Notes: a model not told the origin generated them from the letters alone. Shown: positions 43,055 through 51,534, numbered from the stretch's first letter. The stretch: DNA of 64,000 bases from Fluviicola sp. (GCA_002734065.2 NVXU02000045.1:124001-188000); one strand, 5' to 3'. Program-made: numbers and translations.

Positions 43055-44029
43055 TTATTTATGTGTCAACTTTGTTAATCGCCCAGAAAGGAAGGGTTTA
43101 AATTCTGCTCCACCCCATTCAATAACAGTGAATCCTACCCTGTTGGCAACTTGTATTTTTTGTTCCTCTACAACTAAATCCTCATCGACTTTTCGCCACG
43201 ACATAAACAAACGATATAGATTGTCAGGTTTTGGCAGAATTTCCAACGAGGCATATCTATCGCATTCTTCGTTGAATTGAAACTGGATGAAAATTTTATC
43301 CAGCGACAGTATTCTTGGAGCCCAAAAAGTAATGAAATCGGCTTGCTCTTTTGAATTTAACCCTGCGTGTGATAATTTATCCTTTAAAAAAGGCACGATG
43401 TTCTTTCCTTCAACGATAAAACCTTTCAAATTTTCAGCAATTTCCGGTTCTTGGTATTGGCTTGATTCCCAAAATAAGTAACTGTACTTTTCTCCGTCAA
43501 CTTCCAATTCTCCATTGGGTTGCGCCGTAACTCTCCAACCACCCTTAATTTCTGGATAGGTGAGAATGAATTCCCCCACTGGTCTTACATTGACCAAAAT
43601 CTCTTTTTCTTTTTCGGGATAGAGGTAAATGATTGGCTTTAGAGGCTGAACTTGATATGGTTTTTTTGATGACTCCTTAAACTCAATCCCCCATAAATCT
43701 TCGTGTCTTTCTATGACAGAGATGTTAATAAAGACTTCAGTAAATTGTTTGGTGTAATAAAATTGAAACTTGTGTGTTCCAGGATTTGTTTTTAAGGTAA
43801 TGATTCCATTTTTTTTTAAATGACTGCTCGAAGCAACTCCATCAATACTATAGAGAATTGTGAATGTGTCTTTCTTAATGTTTGGAAAGGTAAATTTTAT
43901 AATAGACTGTGTTTTTCTAAGCTTTAGTCTTTTTTTTGAGGATATTTTTCTATGATAGGGTAATTCTATTTCATTTATTTGAGCAGAACTTGAAAATGAA
44001 ACAACTAATAGTAATAAAATAACTTTCAT
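43055..44029 (-). CDS. Secreted protein of unknown function with a PIIYLYPEKE motif
   Basis: About 324 residues from ATG 44029, which yields the signal peptide MKVILLLLVVSFSSSAQ; an in-frame ATG at 44086 would add 19 residues before it. The C-terminal two thirds contain LKPIIYLYPEKEKEILVNVR, GEFILTYPEIKGGWRVTAQP and the closing GFTVIEWGGAEF. I recall this IYLYP-type arrangement from uncharacterised proteins in many bacteria, but no function. Its divergent neighbour is the glycosyltransferase gene. Confidence 0.75.
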   Translation of the reverse strand: MKVILLLLVVSFSSSAQINEIELPYHRKISSKKRLKLRKTQSIIKFTFPNIKKDTFTILYSIDGVASSSHLKKNGIITLKTNPGTHKFQFYYTKQFTEVFINISVIERHEDLWGIEFKESSKKPYQVQPLKPIIYLYPEKEKEILVNVRPVGEFILTYPEIKGGWRVTAQPNGELEVDGEKYSYLFWESSQYQEPEIAENLKGFIVEGKNIVPFLKDKLSHAGLNSKEQADFITFWAPRILSLDKIFIQFQFNEECDRYASLEILPKPDNLYRLFMSWRKVDEDLVVEEQKIQVANRVGFTVIEWGGAEFKPFLSGRLTKLTHK

Positions 44030-44092
44030 CTTAGTTTTTATTGTTTGATACAACTTATAGCAATAATCGTTCAAATTATTCTTCAAAGATTC

Positions 44093-44100
44093 TATCTTTA
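44093..44100 (+). promoter_or_regulatory. Near-consensus -7 box before the glycosyltransferase
   Basis: TATCTTTA, one base off TAnnTTTG, ends nine bases before the ATG at 44110. It favours that ATG over the upstream one at 44041, which would overlap the divergent gene. Confidence 0.4.
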
Positions 44101-44109
44101 CGACTCACA

Positions 44110-45402
44110 ATGAAAAAAGTTCTCATCATAACTTATTATTGGCCACCAAGTGGAGGTTCTGGTGTACAGCGATGGTTGAAATTCGTAAAGTACCTGAGAG
44201 GCTTCGGTATTGAACCTGTAATTTACACGGTTGAAAATCCCAGTTATGCGCTAATAGATGAGAATTTAGAGAGTGAAATTCCCGAAGGAATAGAGGTGCT
44301 GAGACAACCTATTTGGGAACCTTATAAATTGGCGTCATTGTTCTCTAAGAAGAAAAATAATCAAGAAAGTGTTGGTTTTTTAATGAAGAAAAAATCTTTT
44401 TCGAGTAAAATTACAAGCTATATCAGGGCCAATTATTTTATTCCAGATGCACGTTTTTTTTGGATAAAACCTTCTGTTAAATATTTGAGAAAGTACTTAA
44501 AAGAGAACAAAATTGATGCAATTATTTCTTCAGGACCTCCTCATAGTTTGCATTTAATTGCGTTACAGCTAAAAAAAGAGTTGGGAATTAAGTGGATTTC
44601 AGATTTCAGAGATCCTTGGACAGACATTGATTATTTACACCAATTGCCGCTTACTAAAAGGTCAAAACTGAAGCATGAGCGTCTGGAAAGAGAAGTACTT
44701 CAAAATTCTGACACAGTGATTGTTATCGGTGAAACGATGCGCCAAGCCTACTTAAGCGAATGCAAAAACACGGTCGTGATTACCAATGGTTTTGATGAAA
44801 AAAATACAGAATCACAACCTGCTATCGATAAAGAATTCTCAATCACCCATATTGGCTTGATGAATGAAGATAGGAACCCTGCAATTCTGTGGCAAGCATT
44901 GGCGAAATTGAGCAAAGAAAATAAATCGTTCGGTAATAATTTGATAATCAGACTAATAGGCATGGTGTCGGAGGCGGTTGTAGAAAGCATTAAAAGCAAT
45001 GGTCTGTTTGAAAAACTTGAATTGATTGATTATTTACCGCACGATGAAGTCATAGAATTTCAGAAAAAATCACAGATTCTGCTCTTGGCAATTAACAATG
45101 TTCCGAGTGCAAAAGGTATTATTACCGGAAAAATTTTCGAGTACTTAATGGCGAGACGCCCAATTGTTGCCATTGGCCCTGTCGATGGTGATTTAGCAAA
45201 AATTCTTGAATTGACCAACGCCGGAGCAATCGTCGATTTTGATGATTTAGGGACACTTGTTTCTCAATTAGAAGTACTTTTTACTGCATATATCGATGGT
45301 AATTTGCAAAGTGAATCTTCTGATATCGAACAATTTAGTAGAAAACGACTGACGGAGAATTTAGCGCAGTTGATTCACGAAACGATAGATGCTGAGAAGT
45401 AA
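44110..45402 (+). CDS. Glycosyltransferase, GT4-like
   Basis: About 430 residues from ATG 44110 (MKKVLIITYYWPPSGGSGVQ), the usual opening of GT-B fold family 4 enzymes; an ATG at 44041 adds 23 residues unlike the family. The acceptor-side N-domain contains WISDFRDPWTD, and the donor-side C-domain has ITGKIFEYLMARRPIVAIGP, an E-x7-E-like segment. It transfers a sugar, probably to a cell-surface polysaccharide or lipid. No other polysaccharide genes are near, so the acceptor is unknown. Confidence 0.88.
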   Translation: MKKVLIITYYWPPSGGSGVQRWLKFVKYLRGFGIEPVIYTVENPSYALIDENLESEIPEGIEVLRQPIWEPYKLASLFSKKKNNQESVGFLMKKKSFSSKITSYIRANYFIPDARFFWIKPSVKYLRKYLKENKIDAIISSGPPHSLHLIALQLKKELGIKWISDFRDPWTDIDYLHQLPLTKRSKLKHERLEREVLQNSDTVIVIGETMRQAYLSECKNTVVITNGFDEKNTESQPAIDKEFSITHIGLMNEDRNPAILWQALAKLSKENKSFGNNLIIRLIGMVSEAVVESIKSNGLFEKLELIDYLPHDEVIEFQKKSQILLLAINNVPSAKGIITGKIFEYLMARRPIVAIGPVDGDLAKILELTNAGAIVDFDDLGTLVSQLEVLFTAYIDGNLQSESSDIEQFSRKRLTENLAQLIHETIDAEK

Positions 45403-45405
45403 GTT

Positions 45406-45822
45406 TTAGTCTTTCAGCGTCAATTTTATCCTCTCGCACAGCGAATCCATAATAAATGTGCTTAATTCGGTAGAATTTTCAATGGCCTCTTTAAAATCAT
45501 CAACATTAATTTTAACAATGGTCGAGTTCTTAGAGGCTTCAACGGTGTATGTGTAGTTTTTCTCGCCTGTGAAGTAAGAAGAAATCCCAATGAATTCTTT
45601 CTTATCAACGCTCCAAAGGGTGTGTTTATTAATTCTAATCGTGACTTCACCGTTTAACAGGAAATAGATGTAATCAAGTTTACTGTTTTCAGTAAAAAGA
45701 ACAGAATTCTCTTCAATATTCATGACATCTAATTGTGAGTCAATAAATTGCTTTTCTGTGATTTGGTGGAAGCTATTTAGGTTCATGTTAAGTACATTTT
45801 CTACAAATCTACGATGAAACAT
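45406..45822 (-). CDS. Lone cyclic-nucleotide-binding-domain protein
   Basis: 138 residues, one cNMP-binding beta-roll (ITEKQFIDSQLDVMNIEENS to VDDFKEAIENSTEL) with a partial phosphate-binding cassette region (GISSYFTGEKNYTYTVEA). It stops after the start of the dimer helix (MDSLCERIKLTLKD) and has no helix-turn-helix. It lies 39 bases downstream of the FNR-like regulator on the same strand, and a TGA-N6-TCA palindrome (45835-45846) sits before its start. It might be a truncated Crp/Fnr paralogue or a sensor subunit. Confidence 0.75.
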   Translation of the reverse strand: MFHRRFVENVLNMNLNSFHQITEKQFIDSQLDVMNIEENSVLFTENSKLDYIYFLLNGEVTIRINKHTLWSVDKKEFIGISSYFTGEKNYTYTVEASKNSTIVKINVDDFKEAIENSTELSTFIMDSLCERIKLTLKD

Positions 45823-45834
45823 GTTTTAAATAAA

Positions 45835-45846
45835 TGAGATATATCA
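45835..45846. promoter_or_regulatory. FNR-like box TGAGATATATCA
   Basis: TGA-N6-TCA palindrome located 13 bases upstream of the ATG of the lone cNMP-binding-domain gene, in the short gap after the FNR-like gene. Confidence 0.5.
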
Positions 45847-45861
45847 TACTTTCACTATTGC

Positions 45862-46572
45862 TTAATCATAGAGCCCAGAAATTTTGGTTAAGACAGATAT
45901 GTTTGGAATAATTATCCGTTTACCTTCTAGTTCAATTGCATTCTCTTTGCATAAAATTGCTAATGTACGAATGGTTGTCTCCGTTGTAGTACCGGCAATA
46001 TCAGCTATTTCTGATCGCGTCAGCATTATACTCAACGTTTTTCCATCTTCTAGAAAGCCAAAAGTTGTATGTAAAAGTTGTAGTGCTTCAGCAATCCTTT
46101 CTTTCACTGTTTTTTGTGCAATGTTAATTAGATGCTGTTCTGCACTTTTTAGATCTTTCGAGAGAAGTTGCATTGTTTTCCACGATAATTTAGAGTTTTC
46201 TTTCATAATATCTGTGTACTTCTCTTTCGAGAGGTGACAGATGTAAGAATCTTCTAAAACAGTTGCGGTAGCTTGGTAAGGTTCATTGCTAAACAAAGAG
46301 CGGTACCCTAGAATATTGCCCGTTTTTGCAAAACGAATGACCTGTTCTTTCCCGTTTTCACCTAGTTTAGACAGTTTTACCTTGCCTTTGTGGATACAAA
46401 ATAGACCGTGAGACTGATTTCCTTCGTAAAAAACGGCTTGCCCCTTCTTGTAAAAGTTACTACCTTTATTTTCGCTAATCATTTCGGTTTGCTCAGGAGT
46501 GAGTGTGCAAAAGATATTATCTTTATTGTCACATTCTGAACATGCAGGTATTTTAGTTGCAGTTTTACTCAT
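45862..46572 (-). CDS. FNR-type transcription regulator with four-cysteine iron-sulfur set
   Basis: 236 residues. The N-terminus has Cys11, Cys14 and Cys22 (CSECDNKDNIFC), and Cys112 in YICHLSKEKY aligns with E. coli FNR Cys122, so an oxygen-sensitive [4Fe-4S] cluster is likely. The cNMP-type sensor roll spans about 30-140; the dimer helix follows. The HTH (SEIADIAGTTTETTIRTLAIL) has ETTIR in place of the ExxSR of FNR; the Glu and Arg that read TGA/TCA half sites remain. It is divergent from moeA, and the gap has two FNR-like half sites. A good candidate for the island's anaerobic switch. Confidence 0.88.
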   Translation of the reverse strand: MSKTATKIPACSECDNKDNIFCTLTPEQTEMISENKGSNFYKKGQAVFYEGNQSHGLFCIHKGKVKLSKLGENGKEQVIRFAKTGNILGYRSLFSNEPYQATATVLEDSYICHLSKEKYTDIMKENSKLSWKTMQLLSKDLKSAEQHLINIAQKTVKERIAEALQLLHTTFGFLEDGKTLSIMLTRSEIADIAGTTTETTIRTLAILCKENAIELEGKRIIIPNISVLTKISGLYD

Positions 46573-46631
46573 GTTATTTTGTAATTATGTGATTTAGAAC
46601 AAAGTTATGTCAATTAGTACATTTTTTTATA

Positions 46632-46664
46632 GACATTAATCATGTCAAAATATGATTAATGTCA
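46632..46664. promoter_or_regulatory. Inverted FNR-like sites in the fnr-moeA gap
   Basis: GACATTAATCAT (46632-46643) and ATGATTAATGTC (46652-46663) are a perfect 12 bp inverted repeat around eight bases. The second also forms the TGA-N6-TCA box TGATTAATGTCA (46653-46664). The pair lies between the divergent FNR-like gene and moeA and is well placed to control both, including autoregulation. Confidence 0.6.
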
Positions 46665-46724
46665 TGATTTTAAAAGTTCGATTTTGTGAAATTTGGTGTT
46701 GATATCTGATAATTTGAAAGGACA

Positions 46725-47891
46725 ATGATTGAAATAAACGAAGCAATTAATATTATTACAAATAATTCTACACTCTTGAAAGAGAAAGAAATGGATATTA
46801 TTGATGTGTTGAATCATTGTCTATCTGAAGATATTTTTTCGCCGATGTTTTTACCTCCATTCGATCAGTCGGCAATGGACGGTTATGCAGTTTGTGGTGA
46901 ATTCGAGACCTACAAACTTGTTGGAGAAGTTCAAGCCGGAGATGCTGTTTCTTTCAGAATAAATAAGGGGGAAGCCTGTCGAATTTTTACCGGAGCAATT
47001 ACTCCTGAAGGTACTACTGCAATTGCAAAGCAAGAAATTGTGAAGCGAAACAACAATGAAATTAGAATTCTTGAGAAAGTCAAAGAAGGAACAAGTATTC
47101 GTCGCAAAGGAGAAGAACTGGAGAAAGGTGCCTTGGTGATTAAAAAAAGCACTTTATTGACACCCGCAGCAATTGGTTTGTTGAGCGGTCTGGGCTTGGA
47201 GAAAGTTAAGGTCATCTCTCAACCAAAAATCACGGTCATTGTTACAGGTAATGAATTGACCCCATTGGGGCAAGAGTTGAAAGAAGGCAAGATTTATGAA
47301 TCAAATTCTTACACATTAAGATCTGTTTTGCAAAGTGTAGGCTATAATTCTGAAGTCCTAAGAGTGAAAGATGACTTTGAAGATACAAAAAGAGTGATTT
47401 CAAACGCTATTGAAAAGAGTGATGTTGTGATTATGACAGGTGGAATTTCTGTGGGGGATTATGATTTTGTAGGCAAAGCTTTGGAGTCTTTAGGGGTTGA
47501 ACAAGCATTCTACAAAGTGAATCAAAAGCCTGGGAAACCAATTTTCTACGGAACTAAAGACAAGGTGAAAATATTTGGTTTGCCGGGCAATCCAGCGGCA
47601 GTTTTAACATGTTTTTACATGTATGTCGTTCCAGCGATTCGTAAAATGACTGGCTATTCGAACCCTTTACTTGAGAAACGAGAAGTTATGTTAGGACACG
47701 ATTATGTCAAAAAGGGCACGCGTTCATATATCTTAAAAGCAAAGGTAAAAAACGGTCAAGTAAAGATTCATTCGGGTCAAAGTTCGGCCATGCTGAGTTC
47801 TTTTGTCGATGCGAATTGTTTGCTTTTAATCGATTCTGAAGAAGGAACACTAAAAGCAGGGGAAAAAGTAACCGTCTATATGTTGCCTTAA
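46725..47891 (+). CDS. moeA: Molybdopterin molybdotransferase MoeA
   Basis: 388 residues. Inserts molybdate into adenylylated molybdopterin. The N-terminal substrate motif PPFDQSAMDGYAV, the Glu-rich hinge GTSIRRKGEELEKG, the MoCF-binding core IMTGGISVGDYDFVGKAL and the C-terminal beta-barrel (LPGNPAAVLTCFYMY, then RSYILKAKV) are present. First gene of the moeA-mobA-moaD-moaC/mogA set; the divergent FNR-like gene and inverted box upstream suggest anaerobic induction. Confidence 0.95.
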   Translation: MIEINEAINIITNNSTLLKEKEMDIIDVLNHCLSEDIFSPMFLPPFDQSAMDGYAVCGEFETYKLVGEVQAGDAVSFRINKGEACRIFTGAITPEGTTAIAKQEIVKRNNNEIRILEKVKEGTSIRRKGEELEKGALVIKKSTLLTPAAIGLLSGLGLEKVKVISQPKITVIVTGNELTPLGQELKEGKIYESNSYTLRSVLQSVGYNSEVLRVKDDFEDTKRVISNAIEKSDVVIMTGGISVGDYDFVGKALESLGVEQAFYKVNQKPGKPIFYGTKDKVKIFGLPGNPAAVLTCFYMYVVPAIRKMTGYSNPLLEKREVMLGHDYVKKGTRSYILKAKVKNGQVKIHSGQSSAMLSSFVDANCLLLIDSEEGTLKAGEKVTVYMLP

Positions 47892-47900
47892 TTTAAGCTG

Positions 47901-48476
47901 ATGAATAAGATAACAGGCGTCATATTAGCAGGTGGTTTAAGTTCTCGAATGGGGACGGACAAAGGCCTTATGCTTTTGAATGGAAAAGCAATGATTCAGT
48001 ATCTTATAGATACGCTAAAACCTATTCTTGCAGAAGTAATTATCATTGCAAACAATAAAGAATACGATAAATTCGGACTAAAAGTTTTTCCTGATAAAAT
48101 ACCTTTTAAAGGTCCTGTTGGGGGAATTTATTCGGGTTTACATCATTCTAAAACAGAAAAAGTGCTAATTGTTAGTTGCGACACGCCATTTATCACGAAA
48201 GAATTAATACAATTACTCATTGATTCTGAGAATAATGAGGTTGTTATTTCTAAACAGGACGATAAATTGCAGCCTCTTATTGGTTTGTACAGTAAGAATA
48301 CAATGAGTACTTTCAAAAGATGTATCGAAGAAGATAAATTAAAATTACGCAAGGTTTTGGCTGTTTTACAGACAAAAATCATTAACCTTGACGAATCAGA
48401 CATTGATTCTTCAGTTTTTTATAACATAAACACACTTTCTGAATTTAACAAAGCGAAAAATGAAGATAGAAGCTAA
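47901..48476 (+). CDS. mobA: Molybdenum cofactor guanylyltransferase MobA
   Basis: 191 residues. Adds GMP to Mo-molybdopterin to give the MGD form used by DMSO-reductase family enzymes such as nitrate reductases. The nucleotide-binding signature GVILAGGLSSRMGTDKGLM, the KIPFKGPVGGIYSGL segment, the catalytic VSCDTPFI and the tail with LSEFNKAKNE fit. It overlaps the start of moaD by 17 bases. Presence of MobA implies an MGD enzyme elsewhere in the genome. Confidence 0.92.
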   Translation: MNKITGVILAGGLSSRMGTDKGLMLLNGKAMIQYLIDTLKPILAEVIIIANNKEYDKFGLKVFPDKIPFKGPVGGIYSGLHHSKTEKVLIVSCDTPFITKELIQLLIDSENNEVVISKQDDKLQPLIGLYSKNTMSTFKRCIEEDKLKLRKVLAVLQTKIINLDESDIDSSVFYNINTLSEFNKAKNEDRS

Positions 48477-48696
48477 ATATTTTGGTGTCATAGCAGAATT
48501 AATTGGATGCAAAGACGAGAAAATTGACCTTGATTTTGACGGTGAATTTAACCTCAGAGACTTCTTTGAGAAGAAATACCCAAAAGTGACGGAGGTTAAT
48601 TATAAAATTGCAGTCAATCAACAAATAACAGATAATATTCAGTCAACTGATGGTGAAGCAGAGGTTGCATTATTGCCTCCATTCGCTGGGGGATGA
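48460..48696 (+). CDS. moaD: Molybdopterin synthase small subunit MoaD
   Basis: 78 residues, ubiquitin-like beta-grasp sulfur carrier. The protein ends LLPPFAGG, with the C-terminal Gly-Gly that is adenylylated and thiocarboxylated, and IKYFGVIAEL-like opening (MKIEAKYFGVIAELIG) is typical. Starts inside mobA (17-base overlap). The partner MoaE, which forms the synthase with it, and MoeB were not found in this window. Confidence 0.9.
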   Translation: MKIEAKYFGVIAELIGCKDEKIDLDFDGEFNLRDFFEKKYPKVTEVNYKIAVNQQITDNIQSTDGEAEVALLPPFAGG

Positions 48697-48714
48697 TTTT
48701 AAAAAGATAAGATT

Positions 48715-49626
48715 ATGGTAGATGTAACATTTAAAGCAAATACACTTAGAATTGCAACGGCGCAAGCAATTGTAGCAGTGAGCAAGCAAGAAACAATCGA
48801 TGCAATTAACAACGACACTGTTCCAAAAGGAAATGTGTTTGCAATGAGTAAAGCTGCAGGTCTTTTGGGCGTAAAAAAAACACCCGATTTGTTGCCTGAT
48901 TGTCACCCTATGCCTATTGAGTTTACAGGAATAGAATACGAGATAAATGGACTGGAAATCACAGTAAAAGTAACAGTTAAAACGATCTACAAAACGGGCG
49001 TTGAGGTGGAGGCAATGCACGGAGCGAGTATTGTTGCGTTGAACATGTACGACATGCTAAAACCGATTGACAAAGGAGTTGAGATTAACAACATCAAATT
49101 GCTGATGAAAAAAGGAGGCAAATCGGACTTTAAAGATAAATACAGAAAAGATTTAACCGCCGCAGTAATTGTTTGCTCGGATTCTATTTCTGCAGGTCAA
49201 AAAGAAGATAAAGCTGGAAAAGCTATCATTGCGAAGTTAGAGCAATCTTCTGTTGCCATTAAGGAATACACAATTATTCCCGATGAAGTGGATGTTATTC
49301 AAGCTTCTTTCTTGAAGCACGTCGCAGCGAATACCGATATGGTCATCTTCACAGGTGGAACGGGTTTATCTAAGAGAGATGTCACCCCGGAAGCATTAAA
49401 ACCACTAATTGATAGAGAAATTCCAGGAATTGCAGAAGCGGCAAGAAAATATGGTCAAGACAGAACTCCTTATTCGATGTTATCACGAAGTGTGGCGGGA
49501 GTTAAAGAGAACACCTTGGTACTTGCTTTGCCTGGTTCAACCAAAGGAGCGGCAGAATCAATGGACGCACTTTTTCCCTCATTGTTGCACATCTTTAGAA
49601 TATTTAAAGGTGCAAGGCACGAATAA
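48715..49626 (+). CDS. Bifunctional MoaC-MogA/MoaB fusion
   Basis: 303 residues. Residues 1-150 are MoaC, which with MoaA converts GTP to cyclic pyranopterin monophosphate: PDLLPDCHPMPIEF and KTGVEVEAMHGASIVALNMYDM match its active site. Residues about 152-303 are a MogA/MoaB-type adenylyltransferase: AAVIVCSDSISAGQKED, TDMVIFTGGTGLSKRDVTPE and LPGSTKGAAESMDALFP. The two halves are in one frame with no internal stop or start needed. Such fusions are known among Bacteroidota. It ends just before a strong terminator. Confidence 0.94.
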   Translation: MVDVTFKANTLRIATAQAIVAVSKQETIDAINNDTVPKGNVFAMSKAAGLLGVKKTPDLLPDCHPMPIEFTGIEYEINGLEITVKVTVKTIYKTGVEVEAMHGASIVALNMYDMLKPIDKGVEINNIKLLMKKGGKSDFKDKYRKDLTAAVIVCSDSISAGQKEDKAGKAIIAKLEQSSVAIKEYTIIPDEVDVIQASFLKHVAANTDMVIFTGGTGLSKRDVTPEALKPLIDREIPGIAEAARKYGQDRTPYSMLSRSVAGVKENTLVLALPGSTKGAAESMDALFPSLLHIFRIFKGARHE

Positions 49627-49645
49627 TAGATAGTTTGAGGCATAA

Positions 49646-49679
49646 AAAAAATCCATTGAATAGTTTCAATGGATTTTTT
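49646..49679. terminator. Strong bidirectional terminator after the Moco set
   Basis: AAAAAATCCATTGAA (49646-49660) pairs perfectly with TTCAATGGATTTTTT (49665-49679) around a TAGT loop, with A and T runs giving U tracts in both directions. It ends the moeA-moaC/mogA transcript and probably the convergent gene at 49699. Confidence 0.9.
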
Positions 49680-49698
49680 ATTTTAATCGATGAGTGAA

Positions 49699-50154
49699 TT
49701 ACAAAGGCAATTCAATTTTCTCTTCCCATTTCTCTTTCGTTTCGATATTCTCTAATTTGAGTTTCAAATAACTGGTGTCTCCTTCTTTCAAGATAGATCT
49801 GTCAACAATTTCACTGTCTAATTTTTCTTCCTTTTTAAGTTTATCTCCCAATCTTGGTAAGAAAGGATAGAGAATCGTTATTCTTTCATCCTCCGTTTTG
49901 ATAAGCTTTGTAGCAGTTTCAAAGATGAATTCTTCAAATTTCTCTCCAATGATTTCATCGTTCAATTCTTCCTTTGCCTTTGGGTCGATGCCACTCGCCC
50001 AATTAAAAAATAAGTCAGTTGCTTCTGTTTTTAACTGAGAATGGATGTATGCAGGGAATGGCGATCGAATGTGCTCGTTGTCATTGAACCAAAACTTGAA
50101 GGTTTGTTCAACCATCTCACTACTTTCTACAGAATCTTTTCTTAATTCGTTCAT
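49699..50154 (-). CDS. Protein of unknown function
   Basis: 151 residues, acidic, without a signal peptide or membrane helix, predicted mostly helical then strand-rich (SYLKLKLENIETKEKWEEKI). No family recognised. The only visible landmarks are FWFNDNEHIRSPFPAYIHS and a central stretch of Lys/Glu-rich sequence. It lies between the Moco genes and the RIC-like gene, separated from the latter by a hairpin, so it is inside the nitrosative island and may share its regulation; function not inferred. Confidence 0.65.
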   Translation of the reverse strand: MNELRKDSVESSEMVEQTFKFWFNDNEHIRSPFPAYIHSQLKTEATDLFFNWASGIDPKAKEELNDEIIGEKFEEFIFETATKLIKTEDERITILYPFLPRLGDKLKKEEKLDSEIVDRSILKEGDTSYLKLKLENIETKEKWEEKIELPL

Positions 50155-50182
50155 TTCTTTAATTTTAAGAGAAAAAGACTTT

Positions 50183-50227
50183 AAGATATTAAGACGGTAG
50201 TTGAAATTATTACCGTCTTAATATCTT
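50183..50227. terminator. Perfect 17-bp inverted repeat between two minus-strand genes
   Basis: AAGATATTAAGACGGTA (50183-50199) pairs with TACCGTCTTAATATCTT (50211-50227) around an 11-base loop. It sits 72 bases past the end of the RIC-type gene and before the gene at 50154. It may terminate the upstream transcript, but there is no clear U tract, so it could equally be an mRNA-stabilising hairpin. Confidence 0.5.
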
Positions 50228-50298
50228 GGGGTCTTAACATCTCATTTATTGTTAACTTCTGTCTAATAAATCAGCTAGTCATTGCATGCGACATAGGG

Positions 50299-51024
50299 TC
50301 ATAAGATTTCACTTTCTAATTTAATAGCTTTCGGAAAAAGTATATTATTCTCTAAATGGATGTGTTGAAATAAATCATTTTGATACTCCTCTAACTTTGC
50401 ATACAGCGCTCTAAAAGTATTGCAAGCAGATTCTGGAGGAGTGTAATTATTACTGAGTTTTGCAATTTCTTTGAGTATGTCACCAGCTCCATCATGCTCA
50501 TTCTCCATCATGTTGATTGGGTTTTGTATTGTTCCAAAAGTAGGAGGAGTGATTTTAGTACCTTTCGTCTTTGCTTCGTCCAGTTGTTTGATGTATGGAA
50601 AGAGAATCATCTCTTCTTTTTGCATGTGTTGAGTTAATTCAGCCGCCAGCGCATGAAACAGTTCGTTTATTCTGACAACTTCCGTGTAATGATGTCCGTG
50701 AACTTTTGCAACCTTGTCAGAATACTGTATAATTAGTTGATTTGCTTCGGTAACATAACTGTGATGTGTGTTTATAATGAAGTCAGTTAAGAAGCCAAGG
50801 TTCCATGAATTAAAATCATGATTATTTGCTTGTGGGTTTTCAATTTCAATGATTGCTTGTTTGAGGTCCTCATAGTTGAGGTTCTTTTTTTTGCAAACTT
50901 CTTGAAACGAAACATTTCCGCCACAGCAAAAATCAATACCATTTTTTTTAAATACGTCTGCTGTTTTTATGTTCTCTGTAACAATTTCTGCTACTGTCAT
51001 CGTGTCGATTGTATTACTTTCCAT
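50299..51024 (-). CDS. RIC-type di-iron iron-sulfur cluster repair protein (ScdA/YtfE)
   Basis: About 241 residues from ATG 51024 (MESNTIDTMTVAEIV); a TTG six codons upstream is less likely. The N-terminal ScdA_N domain contains IDFCCGGNVSFQEVCKK with the Cys-Cys pair. The hemerythrin-like four-helix domain has His ligands in NTHHSYVTE, VHGHHYTEV, HMQKEEMILFPYI and ENEHDGAGD, then HIHLENNILFPK. It repairs iron-sulfur clusters after nitric oxide or oxidative damage. A TGAT-N4-ATCA box lies 47 bases upstream, consistent with anaerobic or NO control. Confidence 0.92.
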   Translation of the reverse strand: MESNTIDTMTVAEIVTENIKTADVFKKNGIDFCCGGNVSFQEVCKKKNLNYEDLKQAIIEIENPQANNHDFNSWNLGFLTDFIINTHHSYVTEANQLIIQYSDKVAKVHGHHYTEVVRINELFHALAAELTQHMQKEEMILFPYIKQLDEAKTKGTKITPPTFGTIQNPINMMENEHDGAGDILKEIAKLSNNYTPPESACNTFRALYAKLEEYQNDLFQHIHLENNILFPKAIKLESEIL

Positions 51025-51070
51025 AATCCTATTTTTAGACAAAGTTAAAGAGTAGCATTAGTTCTTTATA

Positions 51071-51082
51071 TGATATAAATCA
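51071..51082. promoter_or_regulatory. FNR-like box TGATATAAATCA
   Basis: TGAT-N4-ATCA, 47 bases upstream of the RIC-type gene start. It matches E. coli-type FNR half sites (TTGAT/ATCAA) except for the outer bases. Confidence 0.6.
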
Positions 51083-51093
51083 CTTATTGATAA

Positions 51094-51126
51094 TAAAAAA
51101 ACCTACTACTAAAAAGCAGCAGGTTA
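51094..51126 (-). terminator. Terminator of the DoxX-like gene
   Basis: On the minus strand the hairpin formed by AACCTACTACT and AGCAGCAGGTT (51100-51125, two mismatches) is followed by a run of seven T (51094-51100). It lies 22 bases beyond the stop of the DoxX-like gene and upstream of the RIC-like gene. Confidence 0.7.
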
Positions 51127-51147
51127 AAAATTAACTTACTCGTATTC

Positions 51148-51534
51148 CTAATACCCCATGTCAACTCCATAAATTATTAGCAATGTGTTGAACCCTACTC
51201 CCGCAAGTAGGAAAATGATAAAAATATTGAGCAAAATCATTTTTATTTCATCTCTTCTAAGATGTACCATTGCTGCTCCTGCCATAATCATTGCTAACGC
51301 AGTTGCGGCTATTGGTGTTAGAATAGGAAAAAAATCTAAGTTGTAAGGAAGAATCAAGCCCAATGCACCTAATAATTCTAAAAAACCAAAGAACTTCAAT
51401 CGAGATGGAGAATAATCCCTTGCCCAACTAACTCTCTTTTCAATTTTCTCAATAGGCATAAACATTTTTAGTAATCCAAAATATAAAAACACGCATGTTA
51501 ACCCAATCTGCAATACTAATATAAACGTTTCCAT
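51148..51534 (-). CDS. DoxX-like small membrane protein
   Basis: 128 residues with about four transmembrane helices (LVLQIGLTCVFLYFGLLKMF; LKFFGFLELLGALGLILP; PILTPIAATALAMIMAGAAM; MILLNIFIIFLLAGVGFNTL). GFLELLGALGLILP followed by the small-residue-rich third helix is the DoxX/DoxX-like signature. Family members are loosely tied to quinone or thiol redox chemistry at the membrane. Its upstream FNR-like box suggests expression with the nitrate genes. Confidence 0.82.
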   Translation of the reverse strand: METFILVLQIGLTCVFLYFGLLKMFMPIEKIEKRVSWARDYSPSRLKFFGFLELLGALGLILPYNLDFFPILTPIAATALAMIMAGAAMVHLRRDEIKMILLNIFIIFLLAGVGFNTLLIIYGVDMGY

